A stretch of 64,000 nucleotides of DNA. Origin: CS4-C045 sp963844115 (GTDB lineage Bacteria; Planctomycetota; Planctomycetia; Pirellulales; UBA7805). Position numbers and translations under genes: made by a program. The notes under the pieces are model-generated. The model did not search any database and was not told the origin of the DNA. It was given only the letters and a program-made list of their open reading frames with translations. The stretch is from assembly GCA_963844115.1 (NCBI GenBank), contig CAWJNN010000073.1, positions 1 through 64,000 on the forward strand, written 5' to 3'. The first letter of the stretch is position 1. Each line of letters begins with the position of its first letter. This document shows, in pieces, positions 27,587-35,719 of the stretch.

Positions 27587-28378
27587 ATGAAGCTTGCAAA
27601 TTCACTATTGACGAATTCGGCCGCGCTAACCGCCTCCGCGGTCGTGCGCCGCTGGATGGGTTCACTGGAATATCGCGCGGCCTATTACGACACAAGCGTC
27701 GATCCCAGTCGTGTCGAATGCGCAGAGCGCGGAATCTACGTTTTCTGGCACGAGTACATGCCTTTCTTGTTGTACCTGCGTGGCAATTGTGATCTGGCGA
27801 TGTTGATGAGCCGCCATCGGGACGCCGATATCTTGTCGCGACTGGCCTTACATTTCGGATTTGAATTCGTACGAGGTTCCACCCGCCGCGGTGGTCAACG
27901 GGCGTTACGCGATCTGATGCACAAAAGCAAAACACACCACCTGACCATCACACCCGACGGCCCGCGGGGCCCGCGTCGTCGCCTGGAAGCTGGCTGCATC
28001 TACCTGGCCTCGAAACTGAACATGCCGATCATCGCCATCGGTCTCGGCTACGACCGGCCTTGGCGAATGAATACCTGGGATCAGTTCGCCCTTCCCCGAC
28101 CATGTTCGCGGGCACGGGCAATCCCCAGCCCGCGGATTCGGATACCGTCCAACTTGGATCGGGACGGCATCGAATATTATCGGCAACACGTTGAGCGTAT
28201 TTTGCGGCGGTTAACGGATGAGGCCGAAGCGTGGGCGGCGGCGGGTACGCGTAAGGAAAACGAAGTTGTCGTGGGGCCGGCCACGCGACCGCTACGATCG
28301 GCGGCAAACTGGCCGCTGGACATCTTTCCGTTCGCCAGCACCACGGAAGAACATCCATCGTCTGCCAGAGCGGCGTAG
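27587..28378 (+). CDS. DUF374 lysophospholipid acyltransferase-like protein
   Basis: 263 residues from the ATG at 27587, which has AAGGA just upstream. The sequence has the DUF374 pattern related to LPLAT/LpxL acyltransferases: FWHEYMPFLL (with catalytic-type His), SRHRDADILSRLALHFGF, RGSTRRGGQRALRDLM and TPDGPRGPRR. The last 50 residues are Ala/Arg-rich and variable. A role in acylating a lipid, possibly the lipid A or phospholipid precursor, is expected from the family; the substrate is unknown. It is in the same direction as dapF, 50 bases downstream. Confidence 0.82.
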   Translation: MKLANSLLTNSAALTASAVVRRWMGSLEYRAAYYDTSVDPSRVECAERGIYVFWHEYMPFLLYLRGNCDLAMLMSRHRDADILSRLALHFGFEFVRGSTRRGGQRALRDLMHKSKTHHLTITPDGPRGPRRRLEAGCIYLASKLNMPIIAIGLGYDRPWRMNTWDQFALPRPCSRARAIPSPRIRIPSNLDRDGIEYYRQHVERILRRLTDEAEAWAAAGTRKENEVVVGPATRPLRSAANWPLDIFPFASTTEEHPSSARAA

Positions 28379-28457
28379 CGCGTAGGATGGGGGCTGGACG
28401 TTGTTCGCCACCAACCTGTATCTGCAATGCCCACGCTGAAGGCGTGGAATAGAGCAG

Positions 28458-28506
28458 CCCAGGGCAAGGGCGAGGCGAGTCCAGTGAGCCTCGCTGACGC
28501 CCTGGG
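28458..28506. repeat. Compound hairpin CCCAGGGC...GCCCTGGG
   Basis: Nested inverted repeats: outer arms CCCAGGGC at 28458-28465 and GCCCTGGG at 28499-28506, inner arms GCGAGGC and GCCTCGC at 28470-28476 and 28488-28494. A related outer pair recurs at 28762-28820. This resembles REP-type elements scattered in planctomycete intergenic regions. Confidence 0.6.
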
Positions 28507-28604
28507 TAATATTGCCGATGATTACACAAGACCTGAAATGGCGACATAATCCGTGTGGCAACGATCCGGTCGATCCCGGCGCGTCGGGATTACGCCCTTT
28601 CAGG

Positions 28605-28727
28605 CAACGCCGTGAAGGATTTTTGTAGCTGGATTCGCAAGAATTCAGGGTGCTAGCGGGATCTGAATTCTTGCGAATCCAGCTACGAACCCTAGAAAAC
28701 GCCTTATCAAAATCCTTCACGGCGTTG
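28605..28727. mobile_element. 123-bp MITE with 19-bp terminal inverted repeats and 9-bp target duplication
   Basis: Perfect 19-bp terminal inverted repeats (CAACGCCGTGAAGGATTTT at 28605-28623 and its complement at 28709-28727) flank the element. A 9-bp direct repeat, CCTTTCAGG, lies on each side (28596-28604 and 28728-28736). Inside is a second perfect 24-bp inverted repeat (28625-28648 with 28663-28686). There is no coding capacity, so transposition would need a transposase in trans. The insertion site appears to be a small palindrome of the form GCCCTTTCAGGGC; a close relative, GCCCCTTCAGGGC, is intact at 28834-28846. Confidence 0.85.
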
Positions 28728-28761
28728 CCTTTCAGGGCTTAATAACGTTTTGTCTCCGGAA

Positions 28762-28820
28762 CCCAGGGCGGCGTCCCGGCGCGCGGGACTCGTGCTACTC
28801 GCGAATTGCTCTGCCCTGGG
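28762..28820. repeat. Second CCCAGGGC...GCCCTGGG hairpin element
   Basis: Outer arms CCCAGGGC (28762-28769) and GCCCTGGG (28813-28820), with inner arms GTCCCG (28773-28778) and CGGGAC (28784-28789). It shares sequence blocks with the element left of the MITE, where ATCCCG/CGGGAT occurs at 28573-28590, so both are copies of one repeat family. Confidence 0.6.
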
Positions 28821-28931
28821 CTGTCATATTGCTGCCCCTTCAGGGCGGATATTTTAAGAAAGCAACCAAGATTGAAACTGTAATCGCTATAGCCTCTCTG
28901 TGGCCCAACGCACAGCCGGTACAATCCCGCT

Positions 28932-30242
28932 ATGACCAAGAACGATCCCTTTCTGGAAGGTGATGAATCGCCGGCAGGCGACGAACAACGGCCGCTGACC
29001 GTAAGTGAGCTAACGCGGCAGGTGAAAGACCTGCTGGAAGGTACGTTTCCATCCTTGTGGCTGGTCGGCGAAATCTCCGATCTCTCCCGCCCCCGCTCAG
29101 GACACGTCTATCTCACCCTGAAAGACGACGATGCCCAAATACGCGCCGTCATGTGGCGATCAACGGCGGAAAAGTTGCAAGCGGATTTACGCGACGGGCT
29201 GGAAGTTGTCTGTCAGGGCGGGCTCGACGTCTACGCGCCGCGCGGCAGCTACCAGTTCGTGATCCGAAAATTGCAGCCCAAGGGTGTCGGCGCGCTGGAA
29301 CAGGCGCTGCAACGCTTGAAGAAAAAGCTGACCGCCGAGGGGCTGTTTGATCCACAGCACAAAAAGCCGTTGCCGCGATTTCCGCAACGAATCGCTATCG
29401 TAACCAGTCCCACCGGGGCCGCGATCCACGACTTCCTGCAAGTCGTACGGCGCCGCTACCGCGGTGTCGAAGTTCTGCTGGTGCCGGTCCGCGTCCAAGG
29501 TGCGGGAGCGGCAGACGAAATTGCCGAAGCGATCGGTCAGGTCAACCGGCTGACGTCAAGAATCGATGTCCTCGTTGTCGGCCGCGGCGGCGGCAGCATG
29601 GAAGATCTGTGGTCGTTTAATGAAGAATCCGTGATACGTGCGATCTACAAATCCCGGATACCTGTCGTTTCGGCCGTCGGCCACGAAGTCGACGTGACCC
29701 TGGCCGATCTCGTGGCAGACGTTCGCGCACTGACGCCCAGCGAAGCCGCGGAACGCGTGGTACCGGACGCCGCGGAGTTGACCGCGACGTTATCGACCTA
29801 CCGGCAACGACTGTTAACCAGCCTGCGAGGCCGCGCCGCGGCCGCTCGTTCCCAAGTCAACGCGCTTGCCGCTCGACGCGTCCTCCGGCGACCGTACGAC
29901 GTAATCCACGACAACGAACGGCAACTGGACGAATGGAACCAACGCGCCCTGCGCGCGATCCGCGCGGTGACTCAGCAGGCCGGTCGCCAGACCGCCGCCG
30001 CCGCGGCCCAACTGGAATCGCTCAGCCCGCTCGGCGTACTTGGCCGCGGCTACAGCGTCACGCGACGAGTGAAAGATGGCAAACTAGTCCGTTCGACAAG
30101 CCAACTGAACGTTGGTGAACTGATCGTGACGCGATTCGAGCAGGGTGAGGCCGTGAGCCGAGTCGATGAAGTCAGTGCCGATGAGATCAGCGCGGATGTG
30201 CCCGACGGTAGCAAGCAAGGCTCGGCGCCGAAAAAGAAATAG
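28932..30242 (+). CDS. xseA: Exodeoxyribonuclease VII large subunit
   Basis: 436 residues. An N-terminal OB-fold (LTVSELTRQVKDLLEGTFPS, GEISDLSRPRSGHVYLTLKD) is followed by the catalytic core: RIAIVTSPTGAAIHDFL, DVLVVGRGGGSMEDLW and VSAVGHEVDVTLADLVADVR. A coiled-coil tail ends with SPLGVLGRGYSVTR and a basic KKK terminus. XseA degrades single-stranded DNA with the small subunit XseB. No xseB frame was found downstream, where it often follows; the gap to the next gene is 250 bases. The start ATG at 28932 lacks a Shine-Dalgarno site. Confidence 0.96.
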   Translation: MTKNDPFLEGDESPAGDEQRPLTVSELTRQVKDLLEGTFPSLWLVGEISDLSRPRSGHVYLTLKDDDAQIRAVMWRSTAEKLQADLRDGLEVVCQGGLDVYAPRGSYQFVIRKLQPKGVGALEQALQRLKKKLTAEGLFDPQHKKPLPRFPQRIAIVTSPTGAAIHDFLQVVRRRYRGVEVLLVPVRVQGAGAADEIAEAIGQVNRLTSRIDVLVVGRGGGSMEDLWSFNEESVIRAIYKSRIPVVSAVGHEVDVTLADLVADVRALTPSEAAERVVPDAAELTATLSTYRQRLLTSLRGRAAAARSQVNALAARRVLRRPYDVIHDNERQLDEWNQRALRAIRAVTQQAGRQTAAAAAQLESLSPLGVLGRGYSVTRRVKDGKLVRSTSQLNVGELIVTRFEQGEAVSRVDEVSADEISADVPDGSKQGSAPKKK

Positions 30243-30493
30243 CCGCGCCACCAGTCGCCAGGCCTGCTCACGCTATCATCTGCAAACCATCGCTCATCGA
30301 TCGTTTAACGTCCAGCCGCAGGCGGCTGGGCGTCAAACGAGCCGTTGCGCCACGCTCGTGGCGAGCCGGTTCTTCGCGGCTATAATCTATTCCAGCCGCC
30401 CGGTCCTGCCGGCTAGCGCCGATCCTTCCCACCGAATCCCTCCGCCGGATCGCTCGCCGAGGCGAGCAACGCCCTACTTTCAAGGAGTCCCCT
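30243..30493. promoter_or_regulatory. Intergenic region with a -10-like TATAAT
   Basis: Between xseA and the ThuA-like gene a TATAAT occurs at 30381-30386, about 110 bases upstream of the start. No good -35 element lies 17 bases further up, so a promoter here is only a candidate. The hairpin GCCACG-CTC-GTGGC at about 30349-30363 could end xseA transcription. Confidence 0.3.
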
Positions 30494-31330
30494 ATGCCCC
30501 TACGTCGCCGAATTCTGTTTGCACTGCTCGCCATGATTTGTATCTCGATAAGTGATCGGCTGCTTCTCGCTGATGACGACAAGCCCGCCAATCCGCTTAA
30601 GGCCTTGCTGATTACCGGCGGAAGCAGCCACGACTATCCATCGCAGCAGCAAATCCTTTCGGAAGGCATCAGTCGTCGAGCGAACGTCGAATGGAAAATC
30701 GTGCTGCAAGGCGAGACTCGAGACACCATGATCGAGTTTTACAAAAACCCCAACTGGGCCGACGGCTACGATGTCGTTGTCCACAACGAGTGCTTTGGCG
30801 GCGTCCAAGACGATGCCTTCATCGAACAGATCGCCAAACCACATTTCGACGGTGTTCCGGCGGTGACAATCCACTGTTCGACCCACAGCTACCGCAACGC
30901 CAAAACTGACGAATGGCGTAAACTCCTGGGCGTCAGCTCCTTCGGACATGAAACTCACTATCCGCTGGCGGTCAAACCGGTCCAACACGAACATCCGATC
31001 ATGAAAGGGTTCCCCGAAACGTGGAACACGCCCAACGGCGAACTGTACATCATCGAAAAACAATGGCCTAACTGCGTTCCCTTGGCACAAGCGTACGGAA
31101 AACGAACAGAGAAGAACCACACCTGCGTATGGGTGAACACCTACGGCAAAGGTCGCCTATTCGGTACGACGATCGGGCACCATAACATCACGATGAGGCA
31201 GGAAGTCTACCTGGACATGGTCGCTCGCGGGTTGTTGTGGGCCTGCAAAAAGCTGGACGACGATGGGAAGCCACTACCCGGTTACGAAGCGGCCAAGTCG
31301 GCGACGGCGATTCCAGCAAACAGCCAATAG
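30494..31330 (+). CDS. Secreted ThuA-like domain protein
   Basis: 278 residues with a signal peptide (MPLRRRILFALLAMICISIS, cleavage near ADDDKP). The body fits the ThuA/trehalose-utilisation class I glutamine-amidotransferase-like fold: ALLITGGSSHDYPSQQ, YDVVVHNECFGG, IHCSTHSYRN, PIMKGFPETWNTPNGELY and GRLFGTTIGHHNITM. The triad cysteine position reads HCS. Such proteins are very common in planctomycetes and probably act on sugars outside the cytoplasm, but the reaction is unknown. AAGGAG lies seven bases before the ATG. Confidence 0.87.
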   Translation: MPLRRRILFALLAMICISISDRLLLADDDKPANPLKALLITGGSSHDYPSQQQILSEGISRRANVEWKIVLQGETRDTMIEFYKNPNWADGYDVVVHNECFGGVQDDAFIEQIAKPHFDGVPAVTIHCSTHSYRNAKTDEWRKLLGVSSFGHETHYPLAVKPVQHEHPIMKGFPETWNTPNGELYIIEKQWPNCVPLAQAYGKRTEKNHTCVWVNTYGKGRLFGTTIGHHNITMRQEVYLDMVARGLLWACKKLDDDGKPLPGYEAAKSATAIPANSQ

Positions 31331-31893
31331 GCAGTTAAGCACGTCCTGCTTGCCGAGCGGGATGTCTTCTTAGCTTCTTAGCTAAACACGTTTTCTTAGC
31401 AAAACATGTCCGTCTCGCTTCAGGTTCCGCTTGGTAAGCGGGACCTACGGAGCGGACCAGTGGCGCGACGTGCATCGTATCGTCAAGGGGACCTTCGCCA
31501 AATTTTTCAAGACCATAATTCATACACATGTATCATTGGGTAAAATTCGATACGGCGCAACTTCCAGCTTCTTCGTAGCATCTGTTCTTTTCAACAACTT
31601 ATCCACCCCCGTGTCACACGCAATGTAGATGTTAACGGTCGAGTTTTGCAAAGTTTCGTTCGTGTTTGCGAGTCATGTTGAACCGGGCGCAAGAAAATCT
31701 GTAATTCTTTTCGCGGGTGGTTTGACAGCAGCAGATGCCAGCGTAAAATCGGCGTCTCGTCATTGAACGAGACAATCAAAAATCTGCACGGCGCCGCCTT
31801 CCGCATTACGCCGTTTACCAACGTCGTAGTTGGTCCGTTGGGTGAACGGACCACACTCATCGCAGCACGATAGTGCGATGAAATGCTGTTCGG
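31331..31893. other. Gap upstream of dnaA; isolated DnaA-box-like sites
   Basis: About 560 bases without a supported gene. One 8/9 match to the DnaA box (TTATCCACC) is at 31599-31607 and another weak match, TCATACACA, at 31520-31528. The first part repeats TCTTAGC/TTCTTAGCTA-like words near 31370-31400. Two isolated boxes are too few to call an origin. Confidence 0.4.
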
Positions 31894-33369
31894 GTGTGCG
31901 CCGATGGAGTCGTGCAGGAAGTGGCCTCCGGCGATATGGAAATCCTGGTAAAGCTTCATGATGCACTTGTGCGTCGACTGGGGCAGGAACGCTATGCGTT
32001 GTGGTTTGGTGCGCAAACTCGCTTCGTACTCGGCGACTCGCTGCTAACCATCGAAGTTGCCACACCTTTTTTCCATGACTGGTTACGAGCGAATTTTCGT
32101 CAACAGCTGGACGAATGCGTTCTCGAGGTCTGGGGAAAGGCGATCGAGCTGCAGTTTCAGGTGAATCCGGAATTGGCTGAGGCAGTCGAGGAAGTGGGCG
32201 AGGACCCACCACCGCTGCGAATACACTCGAATGAGCAGGCCCAGGGCGGCACCACGTCGCCAAGTCAGACTGGCCCGGAGCGCCAGACCGGCCAAGGTCG
32301 CTCGCCACGGACAAGCGCAACCCGCGACGCTTCCGTTCGAATATCCGAATTCGACACGTTTGTCGTCGGTCATTGCAACCGCGTCGCGCACGCTTCTGCC
32401 CTGCTCGCGGCCGACGAACCGGGATCGGCGTCGCCTTTGTACGTATGGGGCAGCACCGGAGTGGGCAAGACACATCTGTTGGAGAGTACGTGGTCCGCCT
32501 TCAAGAAACGCTCGCCAAAGTCCGCCACCGTCATGCTGGCCGCCGAACAATTCACCAGCCTTTTTCTCGAAGCGCTTCATCATAGCGGGTTACCCAGCTT
32601 TCGCCGAAAGTATCGCGGTGTCGATTTGCTGTTAATTGACGACATCCAGTTTTTTCAAGGCAAGAAAACGACGGCCGGCGAACTCTTGCACACGATCGAC
32701 ACCCTGTTGCGCAATGGTCGCCAGGTCGTTATATCCGCCGATCGGCCTCCGCATCAGCTGGAGGGCTTAGGTCCGGAACTTACGTCTCGTCTGACCGGCG
32801 GCAGTGTCTGCCGGATGTCGGCGCCGGATATGTTAACGCGACGTGAGATCGTGAAGCGTTACGTGCACAAGCGGGATTGTGACGTACCGGACGAAGTTCA
32901 GGACATGGTGGCAGCGCGGTTCAGCCAGAGTGCTCGCGAGCTGTTCGGCGCCGTCCACCGCTTGCAGGCGACGCAGCAGGCAACCGGCGAACCGATCACG
33001 ACGGCCATGGCGGAAGAGGCGCTCTCGGACCTGTGGGTACATAGCAGTCGTGTCATCCATCTGTCCGACATTGAAAAGGCCGTCTGCGAAACCTTCGGTT
33101 TACAGCCGGAGAGCCTCCGATCCCAACGCAAGGCGAAATCAATCAGCCATCCTCGCATGTTGGCCATGTGGCTGGCCCGCAAGCACACTCGCAATGCCCT
33201 TTCCGAAATCGGCGAATACTTCGGTCGGCGCAGCCACACCACCGTGATCTCGGCGCAAAAACGCATCAACTCGTGGATGTCTCTGGGCGACTCCCTGGAA
33301 GGCGCCGACCGTCCATGGCGAGTGGAAGAAGCGATTCGTCGCGTAGAAGAAAAGCTGCGAGCCGGTTAG
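31894..33369 (+). CDS. dnaA: Chromosomal replication initiator DnaA
   Basis: 491 residues if started at the GTG at 31894; GTG 31912 and ATG 31936 are possible internal starts. Domain I: LHDALVRRLGQERYALWFG. Domain II is a Gln/Ser-rich linker. Domain III has Walker A in GSTGVGKTHLLES (commonly GGVGLGKTHL), Walker B LLLIDDIQFFQGKKTTAGE, sensor I VVISADRPP and ELTSRL. The DNA-binding domain IV has SHPRMLAMWLARKHTRNALSEIG and the signature GRRSHTTVISAQKRI. Length and domain order are normal. A heptamer repeat begins one base after the stop. The neighbours are not the classical dnaN/recF genes. Confidence 0.93.
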   Translation: MCADGVVQEVASGDMEILVKLHDALVRRLGQERYALWFGAQTRFVLGDSLLTIEVATPFFHDWLRANFRQQLDECVLEVWGKAIELQFQVNPELAEAVEEVGEDPPPLRIHSNEQAQGGTTSPSQTGPERQTGQGRSPRTSATRDASVRISEFDTFVVGHCNRVAHASALLAADEPGSASPLYVWGSTGVGKTHLLESTWSAFKKRSPKSATVMLAAEQFTSLFLEALHHSGLPSFRRKYRGVDLLLIDDIQFFQGKKTTAGELLHTIDTLLRNGRQVVISADRPPHQLEGLGPELTSRLTGGSVCRMSAPDMLTRREIVKRYVHKRDCDVPDEVQDMVAARFSQSARELFGAVHRLQATQQATGEPITTAMAEEALSDLWVHSSRVIHLSDIEKAVCETFGLQPESLRSQRKAKSISHPRMLAMWLARKHTRNALSEIGEYFGRRSHTTVISAQKRINSWMSLGDSLEGADRPWRVEEAIRRVEEKLRAG

Positions 33370-33370
33370 A

Positions 33371-33491
<121 letters not shown>

Positions 33492-33530
33492 AGGGACGAA
33501 CGGTTGAAAACTTCGTCCTCCGCGACGCTG

Positions 33531-33630
<100 letters not shown>

Positions 33631-33635
33631 CCTCG

Positions 33636-34833
33636 TCACCGAACCCTCGCCATCTGGCGTTGGAACTGCTCGTCCAGCGATTCCAGGTCGCCGAAGAAGC
33701 GTTCGAATTGCTCGATCCGCTGGTCCGCGGAATCTTCCATTAAGGGTTCTTTCTTCGACAGCAACTTCATGTAGGCGATGAAGTTGTCCGGGTGGTTCTT
33801 GATCAAGAAATACGTTAAGCACCACGCTTCCGCATAGGCGTCCAGGACGGCCTGCCGACCTTGGTGCCGGCTGTCCTTCGAGCGGCCTTTGATCCGCAGA
33901 TCGTTCTTCAGGAGTGCTTCAAGGGAATCGGCAGGCCGGTTCTTGCTGTACGCGCGAAACTGGTTGAGTCGGCTCCGATTGACCGCTCCTATCCCCTTCC
34001 AGCCGCGCGAACTCTTTAGGTCCGGCGTTTCGAAGTACATCGCCACCCCTTCGCTCAACCAGATCGGAATATCCGCCAAGCGCGTCTGCAAGCCACAGTT
34101 AAAGGCGATCTGGTGCGTGGCCTCGTGGATGATCGTGGCGACCAGGCTGCCCGCGGCGGGCCGGTTAAGAACGCGATTGATTTCTTTGCCACTCGGCAAC
34201 CGGTCATCGGGCCCTCGAACCGCTTGCGCCAGTCAGGTCATACATCACAACGCGGTTGCTCATCAGGTTGTAGTACCCGACGATCGTGTCGGCCGCCGCC
34301 CCCAATTCGTTTGCAGCGTATCGCTTGTATGATTGTTCGTCAGAAAAAATGACGGCCACCATCCGCTGCTGCGGTTCTTCCATCGTCACACCGCGGCGGT
34401 CCCAGAAGTTATTGAACGCACGATAGAGACGTTCAAAAAGTGCCCCGCACCATTGGGCGTACGCCTTGGACGTGTTGTAACAGATCACGTAGTGCGCCGT
34501 CGTATGGACCGAAAAGCCATCGGGAAGACCTTCCAGCACCACCTGCGCCAGCTTTTCGCCATCCACGGGTACGAACGGCAACGTATCTTCATCGCGATTC
34601 GTGATTTCATCCGGCAACGCCGTCCACAGTCGCCCCGCGCGGTCCTCCAGGAGAACACCACCGTCTTCCGCTTGCACGACGATCCGGCCGCTGACCTTGA
34701 CCTCCGCGCCTCCTTTATTCAGAACAAAGTGTTCTTCACCCGCGGCCAACGAGACACACGCCAGACAGCCGATGGCAAACAGCGCGCGGACGATCGACAC
34801 TTGTCGAGGCGGGAATTTCACAGGAAACAACAT
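33636..34833 (-). CDS. DUF1570 domain secreted protein (frameshifted)
   Basis: About 400 residues across one frameshift near 34211-34218. The first part (ATG 34833) has a signal peptide (VRALFAIGCLACVSLAAGEE), a beta-rich region and HYVICYNTSKAYAQWCGALF. It goes out of frame after NRVVMYDLTG. The second part begins SGKEINRVLN and carries IHEATHQIAFN, a HExxH-like metallopeptidase helix, then WLSEGVAMYFETPD, the downstream E-G motif of gluzincin-type peptidases, and AYAEAWCLTYFL. This fits DUF1570, a predicted peptidase-like family common in planctomycetes. Shifting one base in GAGGGCCC joins them. It is convergent with dnaA. Confidence 0.82.
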
Positions 34834-34911
34834 CAACAACAATCTCTCCAAAGCGAGCGTAGGATGTACCGGAAACGCTCGGCAATACCACTATTCTACC
34901 ACAGGGCCGAA

Positions 34912-35499
34912 TCAACCCTTCTGCAGCGACTTCACCAGGTCGGCACGAAAGTCGTCGATCGCCAGCGTTTTTAACCCGCAGACCTTGCCACCATCGTCCC
35001 ACCGACGCAAACGCAGAGCGGCCTCAAGGTAGGGGCTTGCTTCCAATTGAGCCAGTTCTTCGGCCGACATATTACCTCCCTGCACGAGGAAGCTCTTCTT
35101 CGACGCGTCGGACATTCCGTCGAAGTATGCCGGATCGGTCGTGCAGAGATACCGCTTGGCTGGAACATGTAAACGAATCGGCTCGGTTACGTCGCGTCCG
35201 AAAAAAGACTGCAGGTACTCTGCGGCCACTTCTTCATGGTAAAAGTCACCCGCAGCAGTCTGCTGGCCAACCAGCAAATGCCCCAAGTCGTGCAGAAGAG
35301 CGCCACATACAACATCCGAATCCGAACCGGCCGTGCGCGCTAAGGTAGCGGTCTGCAGTGCATGCTCCAATTGGGTGACCTCTTCTTCGTAATGCTCTCC
35401 GCCGTGAGTCGTAAAGTAGTCGATCAGCAAGTCCGCTCGTTGCGGCGCGGAAGCCTCCAACAACCTGGACCTCAGTTGTTGATCCGCAAGGTCGGTCAT
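34912..35499 (-). CDS. HD-domain protein related to PhnZ-type phosphonate oxygenases
   Basis: 195 residues from the ATG at 35499; the open frame to 35718 adds a non-homologous extension over a repeat. The sequence follows the HD family associated with phosphonate catabolism: QLEHALQTATLARTAGSD, ALLHDLGHLLVGQQTAAGDF, a His after it (YHEEVAAEYLQSFFG), then EPIRLHVPAKRYLC, LVQGGNMSAEE and LRRWDDGGKV. All metal-ligand His/Asp positions of the HD-domain mixed-valent di-iron oxygenase family are present. The substrate here is unknown. An ABC permease gene lies 220 bases upstream on the same strand. No PhnY-like partner is in the window. Confidence 0.8.
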   Translation of the reverse strand: MTDLADQQLRSRLLEASAPQRADLLIDYFTTHGGEHYEEEVTQLEHALQTATLARTAGSDSDVVCGALLHDLGHLLVGQQTAAGDFYHEEVAAEYLQSFFGRDVTEPIRLHVPAKRYLCTTDPAYFDGMSDASKKSFLVQGGNMSAEELAQLEASPYLEAALRLRRWDDGGKVCGLKTLAIDDFRADLVKSLQKG

Positions 35500-35550
35500 T
35501 GTTTGAACTTGTCTTTCACTTAGGCCGCGTTTTGAAATTTGCACGATGGC

Positions 35551-35603
35551 CCTCCGAGGCCAGGGCTTCCCCGTGTATTCAATCGCTCCGACGGGCTCGG
35601 AGG
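35551..35603. repeat. REP-like hairpin CCTCCGAG...CTCGGAGG
   Basis: An 8-bp inverted repeat, with AGGGC-type blocks beside each arm, lies between the ABC permease and the HD gene. It resembles the CCAGGGC hairpins at 28.4-28.8 kb and may separate the expression of the two genes. Confidence 0.5.
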
Positions 35604-35719
35604 CCCAGGGCGAATATTGTCCACAGCGGAAACGAAGAAAGACGCCCGTCCAAATCACTCCCCGAAACATGTTAAAAGCCCTGGCCCTGTACGGGCGTGT
35701 CGTCGATAAGGCCATCATT

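Noticed and set aside
28292..28720. 142-codon minus-strand frame across the MITE
   Set aside because: The frame runs through the inverted repeats of the element and the antisense of the acyltransferase end; no protein-like signal.
31331..31893. Chromosomal origin next to dnaA
   Set aside because: Only two weak DnaA-box-like matches and no AT-rich unwinding region with a box cluster.
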